Below, piece after piece: positions 28,148 through 37,317 of a stretch of 64,000 bases of DNA. The position numbers and the translations under genes are program-made. The notes below the pieces were generated by a model, which was given only the letters and a program-made list of their open reading frames with translations, was not told the DNA's origin and did no database searches. Where the stretch lies: positions 558,001 to 622,000 of the forward strand of contig NZ_CP050453.1 of assembly GCF_014171575.1 (NCBI RefSeq), in the 5' to 3' direction. Within the stretch, counting starts at the first letter, position 1; every line of letters begins with the position of its first letter. Source of the DNA: Microbacterium sp. Se63.02b (GTDB lineage Bacteria > Actinomycetota > Actinomycetes > Actinomycetales > Microbacteriaceae).

Positions 28148-28184
28148 GGCGGAGTCCCGGGTCGGCGGATCGAACCCTTCTAAC

Positions 28185-28203
28185 TTAGCTGAGCCTTACC
28201 TGA
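28185..28203 (-). promoter_or_regulatory. IdeR/DtxR iron box upstream of the ECF-SIP operon
   Basis: On the minus strand the site reads TCAGGTAAGGCTCAGCTAA, matching 16 of 19 positions of the DtxR/IdeR consensus, with the left half perfect except one base. It lies 38 bases upstream of the fused ATPase start. This predicts derepression in low iron for ATPase, EcfT, SIP and S component. Confidence 0.82.
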
Positions 28204-28244
28204 TTTGCCATCGAGTCCGACGGCCCTCGCAGCTCGGAGAGGCG

Positions 28245-28790
28245 TCAGCGCCGCGCGACTCCGGCCGTGCGCAGCGCGGAGCCGATCGCGAGTCCCACGG
28301 CCGTCCACGCCACCGGCCCGAGGACGGAGATCGCGAGATAGAGGATCTGCGCCCACAGCGGCATCACCGCGAGGTGCGCGGCGAAGAACACGACCACCGC
28401 GACGATCACGCCGATGATCCCCGCCGAGAGGAAGAAACGCCATGGTCCCCAGGCGCGATAGCGGGTGAGGGCGGCGACCCCTTCTTGGATCAGACCGAAC
28501 AGCAGGGCGGTGCCGATGAAGCGCAGGGCCCATGCCGGGTTGAAGGCGCTCGCGATCAGCGCGGCGAAGACGTGCGTGATCAGGGCCACGAGCGGGAGCC
28601 GCAGCACCTCCTGCGCGATGATCCCCGGCAGCACGTGCGAGCCGAGCACGAGACCGTAGAGGAACAGCAGCGGGCTCGCCAGCAGGACGGGTGTCACCCA
28701 TCCGGCGATGCCCGCGAGGATGCCGGTGGCCACTCCGATCGCCGCGCAGACGAGCAGTACTCGAGTCGACAGGACGGGGGTGCGGGCCAC
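28245..28790 (-). CDS. Second YkoE-like ECF S component
   Basis: 181 residues, multi-helix membrane protein; pattern LYGLVLGSHVLPGIIAQEVL, RLPLVALITHVFAALIA resembles YkoE. It starts at GTG 28790 with GGAGAG just upstream. It ends before the iron box, so it may be transcribed independently of it or by read-through into the operon. Having a second S component beside a single EcfAA'T module suggests two related substrates. It is paralogous in layout to the S gene at 24030 but the two differ clearly in sequence. Confidence 0.78.
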   Translation of the reverse strand: MARTPVLSTRVLLVCAAIGVATGILAGIAGWVTPVLLASPLLFLYGLVLGSHVLPGIIAQEVLRLPLVALITHVFAALIASAFNPAWALRFIGTALLFGLIQEGVAALTRYRAWGPWRFFLSAGIIGVIVAVVVFFAAHLAVMPLWAQILYLAISVLGPVAWTAVGLAIGSALRTAGVARR

Positions 28791-28958
28791 CTCTCCAGCT
28801 TACTGTCGACCTATCGGGAGGGCGGCCGTGGAAAACCCTGGCCGATCGGCGAGGGCGGGTTGACCGATCGGCCACATCTCGTATCGATCGCCGAGTGCAG
28901 GACTATGTTGAGCCGCGGTGCGGCATCGAGGCCGTACCCCGATCATCGGGAGCACCAC

Positions 28959-31900
28959 ATGGGTCGAACACCCCTCCGGATGGCAGCAGCCACCACCCTG
29001 GCGACGCTGTTCATCGCATCGACGGCAACCACCGGTTACGCGGCGACCGAGGAGGTGACGCACCCCGTCCCGGTCGCCGGCACCCCCGGTCACTACATCG
29101 TGGTCATGATGGCCGACCCGCTCGCCAGCTATGAGGGCGACGTCAAGGGTCTGAAGGCGACGAAGCCCGCCGAGGGCGAGCAGCTCGAGACGCAGTCGCA
29201 GGACGCGCAGCGCTATGTCGAGCACCTCCAGGCCGAGCAGACCGACCTCGTCGGCGATCTGGGCGTCACGCCAGACACGACGTACCAGGTCGTGCTGAAC
29301 GGGTTCAGCGCCGACCTCAGCGGCGAGCAGGTCGATGCGCTCCGGGCGTCCAAGGATGTCTTCGGCGTGTACCCCGACGAGATCCGTCACCCCGATGCGC
29401 AGACCTCGACCGACTTCCTCGGACTCGGCGACGACCGCAAGGGCAAGGGCGGTGTCTGGCAGCAGACCGGCGGCGTGGAGAAAGCCGGTGAAGGTGTCGT
29501 CGTGGGAGTGATCGACACCGGCATCGCGCCGGAGCACCCGTCGTTCGAGGGCAAGAAGATCAAGAAGCAGAAGAAGCAGCAGAGCCGCCACAAGGGGAAC
29601 CAGCCCTACACCGACGGCACCCACGTGTACTTCGACAAGTCGGACGGCGGTCAGTTCCAGGCCGCGATGGTCGAGGGCCAGGACTGGGATCACAGCGACT
29701 ACTCCTCCAAGCTCATCGGCGGACAGTACTTCTTCGCCGGGGCGGAGGCCGCGGGCTTCGACTTCCAGTACGACTACCTGTCTCCGCGTGACGGCGACGG
29801 ACACGGCTCGCACACCGCCAGCACGGCGGCCGGGAACTTCAAGGTGAAGGCCGAGGTCGAGGGTGTGGACTTCGGCACGATCTCCGGCGTCGCGCCCGGC
29901 GCCAAGGTCGCCGCGTACAAGGCGTGCTACGTGGGCCCCGACGTCACCGTCACCGACGACGACATCTGCGCGCTGAGCGACCTCGTCGCCGCGATCGACC
30001 AGGCCGTCGCCGACGGTGTCGACGTGATCAACTACTCGATCGGCGGAGGAGCGGCCAGCACGGTCCTCGCTCCGGAGGACATCGCGTTCTTCAACGCGGC
30101 GGCCGCCGGTGTGTTCGTCGCCACGAGCGCGGGCAACGACGGCCCCGACCCGGTCACCGCCGACCACGCATCGCCCTGGTACACGACGGTCGCCGCATCC
30201 ACCATCCCGACCTGGGAGGGCACGGTGCAGTTCGACGGGTTCGAGCAGGCCGGAGCGTCGGTGAGCGTGCCGTTCGGCGAGAGCGTCACCGGCCCGTCGA
30301 TCTACGCCGGGGATGCCGCAGCCGCCGGGGCAGCCGCCACGGATGCGCAGCTCTGCCTGCCGGACACCCTCGACCCGGCGAAGGTCGCCGGACACATCGT
30401 GGTGTGCGATCGCGGGGGCAATGCCCGCGCCGAGAAGTCGCAGGTCGTGAAGGATGCCGGTGGCATCGGCATGGTCCTCGTGAACGTGCCCGGTGGGGCC
30501 GACTCGCTCGACAACGACTTCCACGCCGTGCCCACCGTGCACCTGAACGCGGTGCACCGCGCCGCCGTGCTCGCCTACGTGCAGGGTGGCGTCGACCGGC
30601 CGATCACCCTCGTGGGTGAGAACACCACGGGTGTCACGACCCCGACGCCGCAGATCGCGGGCTTCTCGAGCCGCGGACCGATGCTGGCCGACGGCAGCGA
30701 TGTGCTCAAGCCGGATGTCGCCGCCCCCGGCGTCGCGATCCTCGCGGCGACGAACAACGCCCCCGGTGAGGATCCGACCTTCGGCATCCTGTCCGGCACG
30801 TCGATGGCTTCGCCGCACGTCGCGGGTCTCGGTGCGCTGTACCTCGGCGAGCACCCGAAGGCGACGCCGGCCGAGATCCGGTCGGCGATGATGACGACCG
30901 CCTACGACACGGTGCTGCCCGACGGATCGAAGAACACGAACCCGTTCGAGCAGGGCGCGGGGCAGGTCGACCCGAAGCGGTACCTGAACCCGGGTCTGCT
31001 GTACCTCAACGGGGTGAAGGACTGGGCGGCGTTCCTCGACGGGAAGGGGCTGTCGGACTTCCCCGGCATCGACCCCATCGACGGCAGCGATCTGAACCAG
31101 GCCTCGATCTCGATCGGCTCGCTCACCAGCGCGCAGACGGTGACCCGCACGGTCACCTCGACCGAGAAGGGGACATTCACCGCGAAGGCCTCCGTGCCGG
31201 GAGTGAACGTCAAGGTCACGCCGCAGCAGCTGAAGTTCGACCGGGCGGGTCAGACGAAGACCTTCACGGTCACGTTCGACAACGCCAGCGCGCCCGTGGA
31301 GCAGTGGGCCACCGGCTCGCTGACCTGGACGAGCGCGAAGAACTCGGTGCGCTCGCCGATCGCGCTGTTCCCGGTCACGGCCGATGCTCCGGCCGAGGTC
31401 ACCGGCAGCGGTGCCGACGGCACTGCTCCCGTGGAGATCATCCCCGGGCTCACGGGCGACCTGGCGCTGACGCTCTCGGGCCTCACCCCGTTCCAGTTGC
31501 TCGCCGACCCGGACAACCCGGTCGACGGGCACTCGGGCGACGAGAGCTCGGGCGACGCGAACAAGGACGTGGCGTGGATCGTGGACGTGCCGGAGGGGAC
31601 GACCCTCTCGCGGTTCGACCTCGATTCGTCGGACGACAAGGGCAGCGACCTCGACCTCACCGTGTACCGCGTGGTGAGCGCGGACGACCTGCAGTACTAC
31701 CAGCGCTGGCAGTCGGCGACAGGTTCGGCCGACGAACAGGTCACGATCCCGGAGCCGACGGCGGGGACCTACCTCGTGGTGGCGAACATCTACTCGACGA
31801 CGGGGCCGATGACGTGGGACATGACCTACGCCAACGTGCTGCCGGACGGCGAGGGTGAGCTCACCGCGACGCCGAACCCGATCGCCGCGGTGCGCGGACA

Positions 31901-32198
31901 GCGGACCTCGTACGAGCTCGGCTGGACAGGGCTCACCGCGGGGGCCCGCTACCTCGGGCTGGTGCAGTACGGCGACTCCGAGGTCCGTACCGTGTTGACG
32001 GTCGACGTGCCGGCAGCAGCGCCCGAGGCGAAGGCTCCGGAGACGGATGCCCCGTCGACGGATGCCCCGGAGACGGAAGCCCCGGAGACGGATGCCCCGG
32101 AGACGGACGCGCCGGAGACGGACGCCCCGCCGACGGATGCCCCGGAGACGGACGCCCCGCCGACGGGTACCCCGGCGCCTGAGGCTCCCCGAGGGTAG
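28959..32198 (+). CDS. Secreted subtilisin-like serine peptidase (S8) with PA domain
   Basis: 1079-residue extracellular protease. Signal peptide MGRTPLRMAAATTLATLFIA ending near GYAA; an I9-type propeptide (GHYIVVMMADPL to the DALRASKDVFGVYPDE region); catalytic Asp in GVIDTGIAP (about residue 185), His in DGDGHGSHTAST (about 282), Ser in GILSGTSMASPHVAGL (about 613). A PA insert (VAGHIVVCDRGGNARAEKSQ) lies before the Ser. C-terminal Fn3-like and PPC-like domains follow, then a low-complexity ETDAP tail without an obvious sortase or membrane anchor. The ATG at 28959 follows GGGAG; the frame is open far upstream but without codon support. Probably scavenges protein; followed by a terminator, so monocistronic. 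Confidence 0.93.
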   Translation: MGRTPLRMAAATTLATLFIASTATTGYAATEEVTHPVPVAGTPGHYIVVMMADPLASYEGDVKGLKATKPAEGEQLETQSQDAQRYVEHLQAEQTDLVGDLGVTPDTTYQVVLNGFSADLSGEQVDALRASKDVFGVYPDEIRHPDAQTSTDFLGLGDDRKGKGGVWQQTGGVEKAGEGVVVGVIDTGIAPEHPSFEGKKIKKQKKQQSRHKGNQPYTDGTHVYFDKSDGGQFQAAMVEGQDWDHSDYSSKLIGGQYFFAGAEAAGFDFQYDYLSPRDGDGHGSHTASTAAGNFKVKAEVEGVDFGTISGVAPGAKVAAYKACYVGPDVTVTDDDICALSDLVAAIDQAVADGVDVINYSIGGGAASTVLAPEDIAFFNAAAAGVFVATSAGNDGPDPVTADHASPWYTTVAASTIPTWEGTVQFDGFEQAGASVSVPFGESVTGPSIYAGDAAAAGAAATDAQLCLPDTLDPAKVAGHIVVCDRGGNARAEKSQVVKDAGGIGMVLVNVPGGADSLDNDFHAVPTVHLNAVHRAAVLAYVQGGVDRPITLVGENTTGVTTPTPQIAGFSSRGPMLADGSDVLKPDVAAPGVAILAATNNAPGEDPTFGILSGTSMASPHVAGLGALYLGEHPKATPAEIRSAMMTTAYDTVLPDGSKNTNPFEQGAGQVDPKRYLNPGLLYLNGVKDWAAFLDGKGLSDFPGIDPIDGSDLNQASISIGSLTSAQTVTRTVTSTEKGTFTAKASVPGVNVKVTPQQLKFDRAGQTKTFTVTFDNASAPVEQWATGSLTWTSAKNSVRSPIALFPVTADAPAEVTGSGADGTAPVEIIPGLTGDLALTLSGLTPFQLLADPDNPVDGHSGDESSGDANKDVAWIVDVPEGTTLSRFDLDSSDDKGSDLDLTVYRVVSADDLQYYQRWQSATGSADEQVTIPEPTAGTYLVVANIYSTTGPMTWDMTYANVLPDGEGELTATPNPIAAVRGQRTSYELGWTGLTAGARYLGLVQYGDSEVRTVLTVDVPAAAPEAKAPETDAPSTDAPETEAPETDAPETDAPETDAPPTDAPETDAPPTGTPAPEAPRG
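32033..32175 (+). repeat. 15-base repeats encoding the ETDAP tail of the protease
   Basis: About nine copies of a 15-base unit (GCCCCGGAGACGGAT and variants) encode APETD/APPTD repeats at the extreme C-terminus. Frame-preserving and prone to slippage. An acidic, Pro-rich tail may act as a spacer or wall-association segment. Confidence 0.8.
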
Positions 32199-32211
32199 GT
32201 CCCCCACAGCG

Positions 32212-32245
32212 CAGCGCCCCGCGGTCTCCCTTCCGCGGGGCGCTG
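32212..32245 (+). terminator. Hairpin terminator after the protease
   Basis: CAGCGCCCCGCGG (32212-32224) pairs perfectly over 13 bases with CCGCGGGGCGCTG (32233-32245), with an 8-base loop, 13 bases after the stop. Confidence 0.88.
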
Positions 32246-32451
32246 TGTGCGTGCCCGACTCGCATGCACGACAGGACACCTGCGCGTTCCGGGAACACCT
32301 GCACGACGAATTCGGCAGAAGAGGGGACGCGGCGGCCGTTCATCGCGCGATCCCTGCCGCTCGTCGCAGCATCCGGTCGGGGGCCGTGCCCGGTGGAGGT
32401 CGTGTTCCTAGCGTGGGAGAACGCAACGTCGCGTACCCCGAGGAGACCCCC
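32246..32451 (+). other. Leader/promoter region before cstA
   Basis: About 200 bases with no gene. A weak TAGCGT near 32410 could be a -10 box for cstA. No strong operator palindrome was seen by eye. Confidence 0.35.
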
Positions 32452-34737
32452 ATGACCGCACCTTCGTCGCGCCGCCGCGACGGCGCCGGACTGGTCGACG
32501 CCGACCCGACCATCGTCACCGACCCGACACTCCCGCCCGTCGCCCTCAGCGAAGAGCACCACGAGAAGTCGAACCGCTGGACCCTGCCCAAGATCATCCT
32601 CTGGGCGGCGATCGCCCTGCTCGGAGCGGTCGCCTGGACCATGCTCGCGATCGTCCGCGGCGAGACCGTGAACGCGATCTGGTTCGTGTTCGCCGCCGTG
32701 TGCACCTACCTGATCGGTTACCGCTTCTACTCGAAGGTGATCGAGAAGTACATCACCCGGCCCGACGACCGCCGTGCCACTCCGGCAGAGGTCAAGCAGG
32801 ACGGCAAGGACTACGTCCCCACCGACCGCCGGGTGCTCTACGGCCACCACTTCGCGGCCATCGCGGGCGCCGGACCCCTCGTCGGACCGGTGCTCGCCGC
32901 ACAGATGGGCTACCTCCCCGGCACCATCTGGATCATCGTCGGCGTCGTGCTCGCGGGTGCGGTGCAGGACTACACGGTGCTCTTCTTCTCGATGCGCCGC
33001 GGCGGTCGGACCATCGGTCAGATGGCTCGACAGGAACTCGGCAAGATCGGAGGCACTGCCGCGATCATCGCCTCGCTGCTGATCATGCTGATCATCGTCG
33101 CCATCCTTGCTCTCGTGGTGGTCAACGCTCTCGGCGAGAGCCCGTGGGGCGTGTTCTCGGTCGCGATGACGATTCCGATCGCGCTGTTCATGGGCGTCTA
33201 CCTGCGGTTCCTGCGTCCTGGCAAGGTCACCGAGGTGTCGATCATCGGCTTCGTTCTCCTGATGGCCGCGATCATCGGCGGCGGCTGGGTCGCCGGCACC
33301 GAGTGGGGTCAGGCGATCTTCCACCTCGACCGCACCACGATCGCGTGGGGCATCATCATCTACGGCTTCGTCGCCGCCGTGCTCCCGGTCTGGCTGCTGC
33401 TCGCCCCGCGCGACTACCTGTCGACGTTCATGAAGATCGGCGTCATCGTCATGCTCGCCGGCGCGATCGTCCTGGTCCGCCCCGAGATCACCGTTCCCGC
33501 GATCAGCATCTTCGGCGAGAACGGCATGGGCCCGGTGTTCGCCGGTCCGCTCTTCCCGTTCCTGTTCGTGACGATCGCCTGTGGTGCGTTGTCGGGCTTC
33601 CACGCGCTGATCGCCTCGGGGACGACGCCGAAGCTGATCGAGAAGGAGCGTCAGACGCGCTTCATCGGCTACGGCGGCATGCTCATGGAGTCGTTCGTCG
33701 CGATCATGGCCCTCGTCGCCGCGATCTCGATCGATCAGGGCATCTACTTCGCCATGAACGCGCCGACCGCTGCCACGGGCGGCACCGTCGAGGGAGCCGT
33801 CGCCTTCGTGAACTCGTTGGGTCTGACGGGGGTGAACCTCACCCCGGAGATGCTCACCGGCACCGCCACGATGGTCGGAGAGGAATCGATCGTCTCCCGC
33901 ACCGGTGGAGCACCGACGCTCGCTCTCGGGCTCGCGCACATCATGCAGCAGGCCCTCGGCGGGCAGGCGCTCATGGCGTTCTGGTACCACTTCGCGATCA
34001 TGTTCGAGGCCCTGTTCATCCTCACGGCCGTGGACGCCGGAACGCGTGTCGCCCGCTTCATGCTGCAGGACTCGATCGGCGCCTGGTTCCCGAAGTTCCG
34101 TGACGTCTCGTGGCGTCCGGGTGTGTGGATCTGCACCGCGATCATGGTCGCCGGCTGGGGAGCGATCCTCATCCTCGGCGTGACCGACCCGCTCGGCGGC
34201 ATCAACACCTTCTTCCCGCTGTTCGGCATCGCGAACCAGCTGCTCGCCGCGATCGCGCTCGCCGTGGTGCTCGCGATCGTCGCCAAGCGCGGCCGGTCGT
34301 ACGTCAAGTGGCTGTGGATCATCGCGCTGCCGCTCGCGTTCACGGCCGTCGTGACGGTGACCGCGTCGTTGTACAAGATCTTCTCGCCCGTGCCGGCGAT
34401 CGGATACTGGGCGAACCACTTCCGCTACCTCGAGGCCCTCAACACCGGCGACACGGCGCTCGGCGAACCCGAAGTGCTGCAGGCGGTCATCCGCAACACC
34501 GCGGTGCAGGGCACGCTGTCGATCATCTTCGTGACCCTCGCGATCATCGTCATGATCGCCGCCGTGATCGTCACGGTCCGGGCGATCCGCAACGGCGGTG
34601 GCGACAACACCGAGGATGCGCCCGTGGCCTCTCGCCGCTTCGCCCCGGCGGGCTTCCTCCCCAGCGCCGACGAGCGCGAGCTCGAGAAGCAGTGGGAGCC
34701 GCTCCTCGCCGACGAGCGTCGGACGACGACACACTGA
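32452..34737 (+). CDS. cstA: CstA family transporter (carbon starvation protein A; pyruvate/peptide uptake)
   Basis: 761-residue inner-membrane protein with about 16-18 helices. Family motifs are the NAIWFVFAAVCTYLIGYRFY region, DYVPTDRRVLYGHHFAAIAG (the conserved GHHFxxIAGAGP loop), LAAQMGYLPGTIWIIVG, GALSGFHALIASGTTPKLIE and TAVDAGTRVARFMLQD. Members such as BtsT carry pyruvate; others peptides. ATG at 32452 after GAGGAG. A YbdD-type gene starts 2 bases after the stop and a LytS/LytTR pair follows, the same neighbour set as the pyruvate-responsive Bts/Ypd systems, so pyruvate or a related carboxylate is the favoured substrate. Confidence 0.94.
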   Translation: MTAPSSRRRDGAGLVDADPTIVTDPTLPPVALSEEHHEKSNRWTLPKIILWAAIALLGAVAWTMLAIVRGETVNAIWFVFAAVCTYLIGYRFYSKVIEKYITRPDDRRATPAEVKQDGKDYVPTDRRVLYGHHFAAIAGAGPLVGPVLAAQMGYLPGTIWIIVGVVLAGAVQDYTVLFFSMRRGGRTIGQMARQELGKIGGTAAIIASLLIMLIIVAILALVVVNALGESPWGVFSVAMTIPIALFMGVYLRFLRPGKVTEVSIIGFVLLMAAIIGGGWVAGTEWGQAIFHLDRTTIAWGIIIYGFVAAVLPVWLLLAPRDYLSTFMKIGVIVMLAGAIVLVRPEITVPAISIFGENGMGPVFAGPLFPFLFVTIACGALSGFHALIASGTTPKLIEKERQTRFIGYGGMLMESFVAIMALVAAISIDQGIYFAMNAPTAATGGTVEGAVAFVNSLGLTGVNLTPEMLTGTATMVGEESIVSRTGGAPTLALGLAHIMQQALGGQALMAFWYHFAIMFEALFILTAVDAGTRVARFMLQDSIGAWFPKFRDVSWRPGVWICTAIMVAGWGAILILGVTDPLGGINTFFPLFGIANQLLAAIALAVVLAIVAKRGRSYVKWLWIIALPLAFTAVVTVTASLYKIFSPVPAIGYWANHFRYLEALNTGDTALGEPEVLQAVIRNTAVQGTLSIIFVTLAIIVMIAAVIVTVRAIRNGGGDNTEDAPVASRRFAPAGFLPSADERELEKQWEPLLADERRTTTH

Positions 34738-34738
34738 G

Positions 34739-34984
34739 ATGGCCGACACCATGAATCGGACGGATGCCGCGACCACCCTCCTGCGGACGCTGCTCAGCGC
34801 CGCGGGGCGGATCGGCCGCGGCATCCGCTGGTACATGACGACGCTCATGGGAGACACCGCGTACGCCACGTATGTCGCCCATCAGCGGCGGGTGCATCCG
34901 CACGAGGAGCCGATGAGCGAGCGGCAGTTCTGGCGGCAGAGGATGGACGACCAGGATCGCAACCCCGGTGCCCGCTGCTGCTGA
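34739..34984 (+). CDS. YbdD/YjiX family small protein
   Basis: 81 residues, the usual companion of CstA. Visible family core: GRGIRWYMTTLMGDTAYATY and HPHEEPMSERQFWRQRMDDQ. It ends in Cys-Cys. It starts one base after the cstA stop (ATG in GAGATGG), so it is translationally coupled. The family is thought to assist CstA-type transport, mechanism unknown. Confidence 0.9.
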   Translation: MADTMNRTDAATTLLRTLLSAAGRIGRGIRWYMTTLMGDTAYATYVAHQRRVHPHEEPMSERQFWRQRMDDQDRNPGARCC

Positions 34985-35016
34985 GGATCACGCCGCTCGG
35001 TGCCTAGGCTGAGGGC

Positions 35017-36207
35017 ATGACCGACGTCGTTCTCGCAGCGATCCTCGGCGTGCTCGGCGGCATCGTCTTGTCGGTGCTCCTGCTGCTCGCACGCCGACTC
35101 GCGCGCGGGGCGACCGACCTGGGAAGCGACGCCGAACAGGCTGCGCTCACGGCACTGCATCAGGCGAGCCTGGCGGCACCGCACCTGCGCGCTGGGCTCT
35201 CCGCGCCGGATGTCGTCAAGGCCGCGCGGCATCTGCGGGTCCTCCTCGGCAGCGCGGCGGTCGCGATCGTGAGCGCCGAGGGCGCTGTGTCCTTCGACGG
35301 AACCTCCGACGGACTGGAATCCGCGGCACGCCGCATCGCCACACAGGTCGGCGCCTCCGGCCGGAGGCAGGTCTTCCCCGCTCCAGGAAGGGACGACGAC
35401 CTGGAGGCCGTCGGAGCTCCGATCCTCGTCGACGGCCGGGTGGCCGGTGTGGTCGTGGCGTTCGCTGCTCCCGTCAGGGCCGCACTCGTGCGCGCGGCCG
35501 AAGAGGTCGCCGACTGGTGCGCCGCGCAGGTCGAGCTCGGGGGACTCGATGCCTCGCGGACCCAGCTCGCCGAGGCGGAGCTGCGGTCGCTGCGGGCGCA
35601 GATCTCGCCGCACTTCATCTACAACGCCCTCACGGCGATCGCCTCGTTCGTGCTCACCGATCCGGCCCGCGCGAGGGAGCTGATCCTCGAGTTCGCCGAT
35701 TTCACGCGGTACTCGTTCCGTCGCCAGGGGGAGTTCACCACGCTCGCCGAGGAGCTGGGCAGCATCCACTCGTACCTCGAGCTGGAGAGGGCGCGCTTCG
35801 GGGATCGGCTGCGGGTGACGCTGCAGATCGCTCCCGAGACGCTCGCGACCGTGATCCCGTTCCTGTCGGTGCAGCCGCTCGTCGAGAACGCGGTGCGGCA
35901 CGGACTCGAACCAGGGGAGGGCGGCGGCGAGATCCGCATCGCCTCGAGAGACGACGGCACCCACACCGAGATCACGGTCGAAGACGACGGGGTCGGCATG
36001 GACCCCGAGGGGCTGCGAGCCACACTCACCGCAGGCGACGACGGTCTGCACGTGGGGCTGCGCAACGTCGACACCCGCCTGCGCCAGCTGTACGGCGCGG
36101 AGGGCGGTCTGGTGGTCGAGACGAACACCGACGCGGGGACGCTGGTGCGCCTGCGGGTGCCGAAGTCGCAACCGCAGCACGATCCGAGCGCAGAGGGACG
36201 AGGATGA
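35017..36207 (+). CDS. LytS/YpdA-type sensor histidine kinase (GAF, single N-terminal helix)
   Basis: 396 residues. N-terminal helix VVLAAILGVLGGIVLSVLLL, then a GAF-like region (residues about 60-170), then the His_kinase domain: ISPHFIYNALTAIASFVLTD with the phospho-accepting His at about residue 198, and HATPase motifs PLVENAVRHGLEP and VEDDGVGMD and HVGLRNVDTRLRQLYG. Unlike classic LytS/BtsS it lacks the five-helix LYT sensor, so the signal is probably sensed in the cytoplasm through GAF or through the neighbouring transporters. A TAGGCT at 35005 may be a -10 box. The response regulator follows after 19 bases. Confidence 0.92.
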   Translation: MTDVVLAAILGVLGGIVLSVLLLLARRLARGATDLGSDAEQAALTALHQASLAAPHLRAGLSAPDVVKAARHLRVLLGSAAVAIVSAEGAVSFDGTSDGLESAARRIATQVGASGRRQVFPAPGRDDDLEAVGAPILVDGRVAGVVVAFAAPVRAALVRAAEEVADWCAAQVELGGLDASRTQLAEAELRSLRAQISPHFIYNALTAIASFVLTDPARARELILEFADFTRYSFRRQGEFTTLAEELGSIHSYLELERARFGDRLRVTLQIAPETLATVIPFLSVQPLVENAVRHGLEPGEGGGEIRIASRDDGTHTEITVEDDGVGMDPEGLRATLTAGDDGLHVGLRNVDTRLRQLYGAEGGLVVETNTDAGTLVRLRVPKSQPQHDPSAEGRG

Positions 36208-36226
36208 CGACGAACGGGGTGGGTGC

Positions 36227-36946
36227 ATGATCGACGTCCTGGTCGCCGACGACGAGCAACCGGCGCTCGACGAGCTGGTGCATCTGCTGCGCTCGGATGC
36301 CCGCATCGGCGAGATCCTCACGGCATCGTCGGGAGCGGAGGCGCTGCGCCGCCTGTCGGAGCGCCGGGTGCGGATCGCGTTCCTCGACATCCACATGCCG
36401 GGACTCGCCGGGACGGAACTCGCGCGAGCACTGCTGCGCCTCGCCGAGCCGCCCGCGGTCGTGTTCGTCACGGCGGACGAGGCCAAGGCCGTCGAAGCCT
36501 TCGAGCTCCGCGCCGCCGACTACCTGCTCAAGCCCGTGCGGGTGCAACGGCTGCGGCAGGCGGTCGACCGCGTGATCGAGCTCGGCGATGTCGCGGCGCC
36601 GGGTGACGACGAGATGCTCCCTGTCACGGTCGGGTCCGTGGTGCGGTTCGTGCGCCGCAGCGAGGTGCGGTGGGTGCAGGCCCAGGGAGACTACTCCCGT
36701 CTGCACACGGGGGAGGGTGCAGGGCACCTGGTGCGCACGCCGATCTCCGAGCTCGAGGCGCGGTGGGCGGAGGCCGGGTTCCTGCGCATCCATCGCTCGT
36801 CCCTCGTGCGTACGTCGGCGGTGACGGCCGCCCGGTTGTCGGGGTCGGAGCCGGCGGTGTCGATCGGGCAGGTCTCGCTGCCGGTCAGCCGTCGGCTCGT
36901 GCCCGCGGTGCGGGAGGCGCTCCTGCGCGGAGAAGGCGCGGGATGA
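36227..36946 (+). CDS. LytTR family response regulator
   Basis: 239 residues: receiver domain (VLVADDEQPALDELVHLLRS, phospho-acceptor Asp in IAFLDIHMPGLAG at about residue 54, Lys in YLLKPVRVQRLRQAV) and a LytTR DNA-binding domain (IHRSSLVRTSAV, VQAQGDYSRLHTGEGA region). Partner of the upstream kinase; probable targets are cstA and the SSS symporter on either side. Overlaps the next gene by ATGA. Confidence 0.94.
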   Translation: MIDVLVADDEQPALDELVHLLRSDARIGEILTASSGAEALRRLSERRVRIAFLDIHMPGLAGTELARALLRLAEPPAVVFVTADEAKAVEAFELRAADYLLKPVRVQRLRQAVDRVIELGDVAAPGDDEMLPVTVGSVVRFVRRSEVRWVQAQGDYSRLHTGEGAGHLVRTPISELEARWAEAGFLRIHRSSLVRTSAVTAARLSGSEPAVSIGQVSLPVSRRLVPAVREALLRGEGAG

Positions 36947-37317
36947 ACGAGAAGCCGAAGCGCGTCCGTGTGACGGCCGACCTCCCTGATCGGCGGCCCG
37001 CGACCTTCACGCGCGGCATCGCGCTGCCCGGATCCCCGGTCGACGAAGCGGATGCCGTGTATGCCAGAGCCCTCATGCGCAGTCAGCTCCGTCTGGCGCT
37101 CGGGACGGTCGCGGGGTTCGTCGTCGTGGTGATCGCGCTCACGCTCGCGATCGCGCTGATCCCCGAGATCGGTGAGGTGCTGGTGTGGGGCCTGCCGCTG
37201 TCGTGGCTGCTCCAGGCGTACGCCTTCTATCCGATCATCCTCGTCTTCGGCGTGCTCTACGTCCGCACGGCCACGCGCAACGAGCGGCGATACCGGGCGC
37301 TCCGGGACCGCGAATGA
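36943..37317 (+). CDS. Small membrane protein associated with SSS symporter (DUF485-like)
   Basis: 124 residues with two predicted helices (ALGTVAGFVVVVIALTLAIA and LLQAYAFYPIILVFGVLYV) and a basic C-terminal tail. It overlaps both neighbours by ATGA. Position directly before an acetate-type SSS symporter matches the YjcH/DUF485 partner of ActP; sequence resemblance is only moderate. Confidence 0.7.
   Translation: MNEKPKRVRVTADLPDRRPATFTRGIALPGSPVDEADAVYARALMRSQLRLALGTVAGFVVVVIALTLAIALIPEIGEVLVWGLPLSWLLQAYAFYPIILVFGVLYVRTATRNERRYRALRDRE

Noticed and set aside
24030..28790. Plain thiamine-precursor YkoEDC transporter
   Set aside because: Iron box and SIP gene are embedded in the operon, and no thiamine gene or TPP riboswitch was seen.
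32033..32175. Regular short repeats that could suggest a CRISPR array
   Set aside because: The unit is 15 bases with no spacers and codes for ETDAP in frame with the protease.
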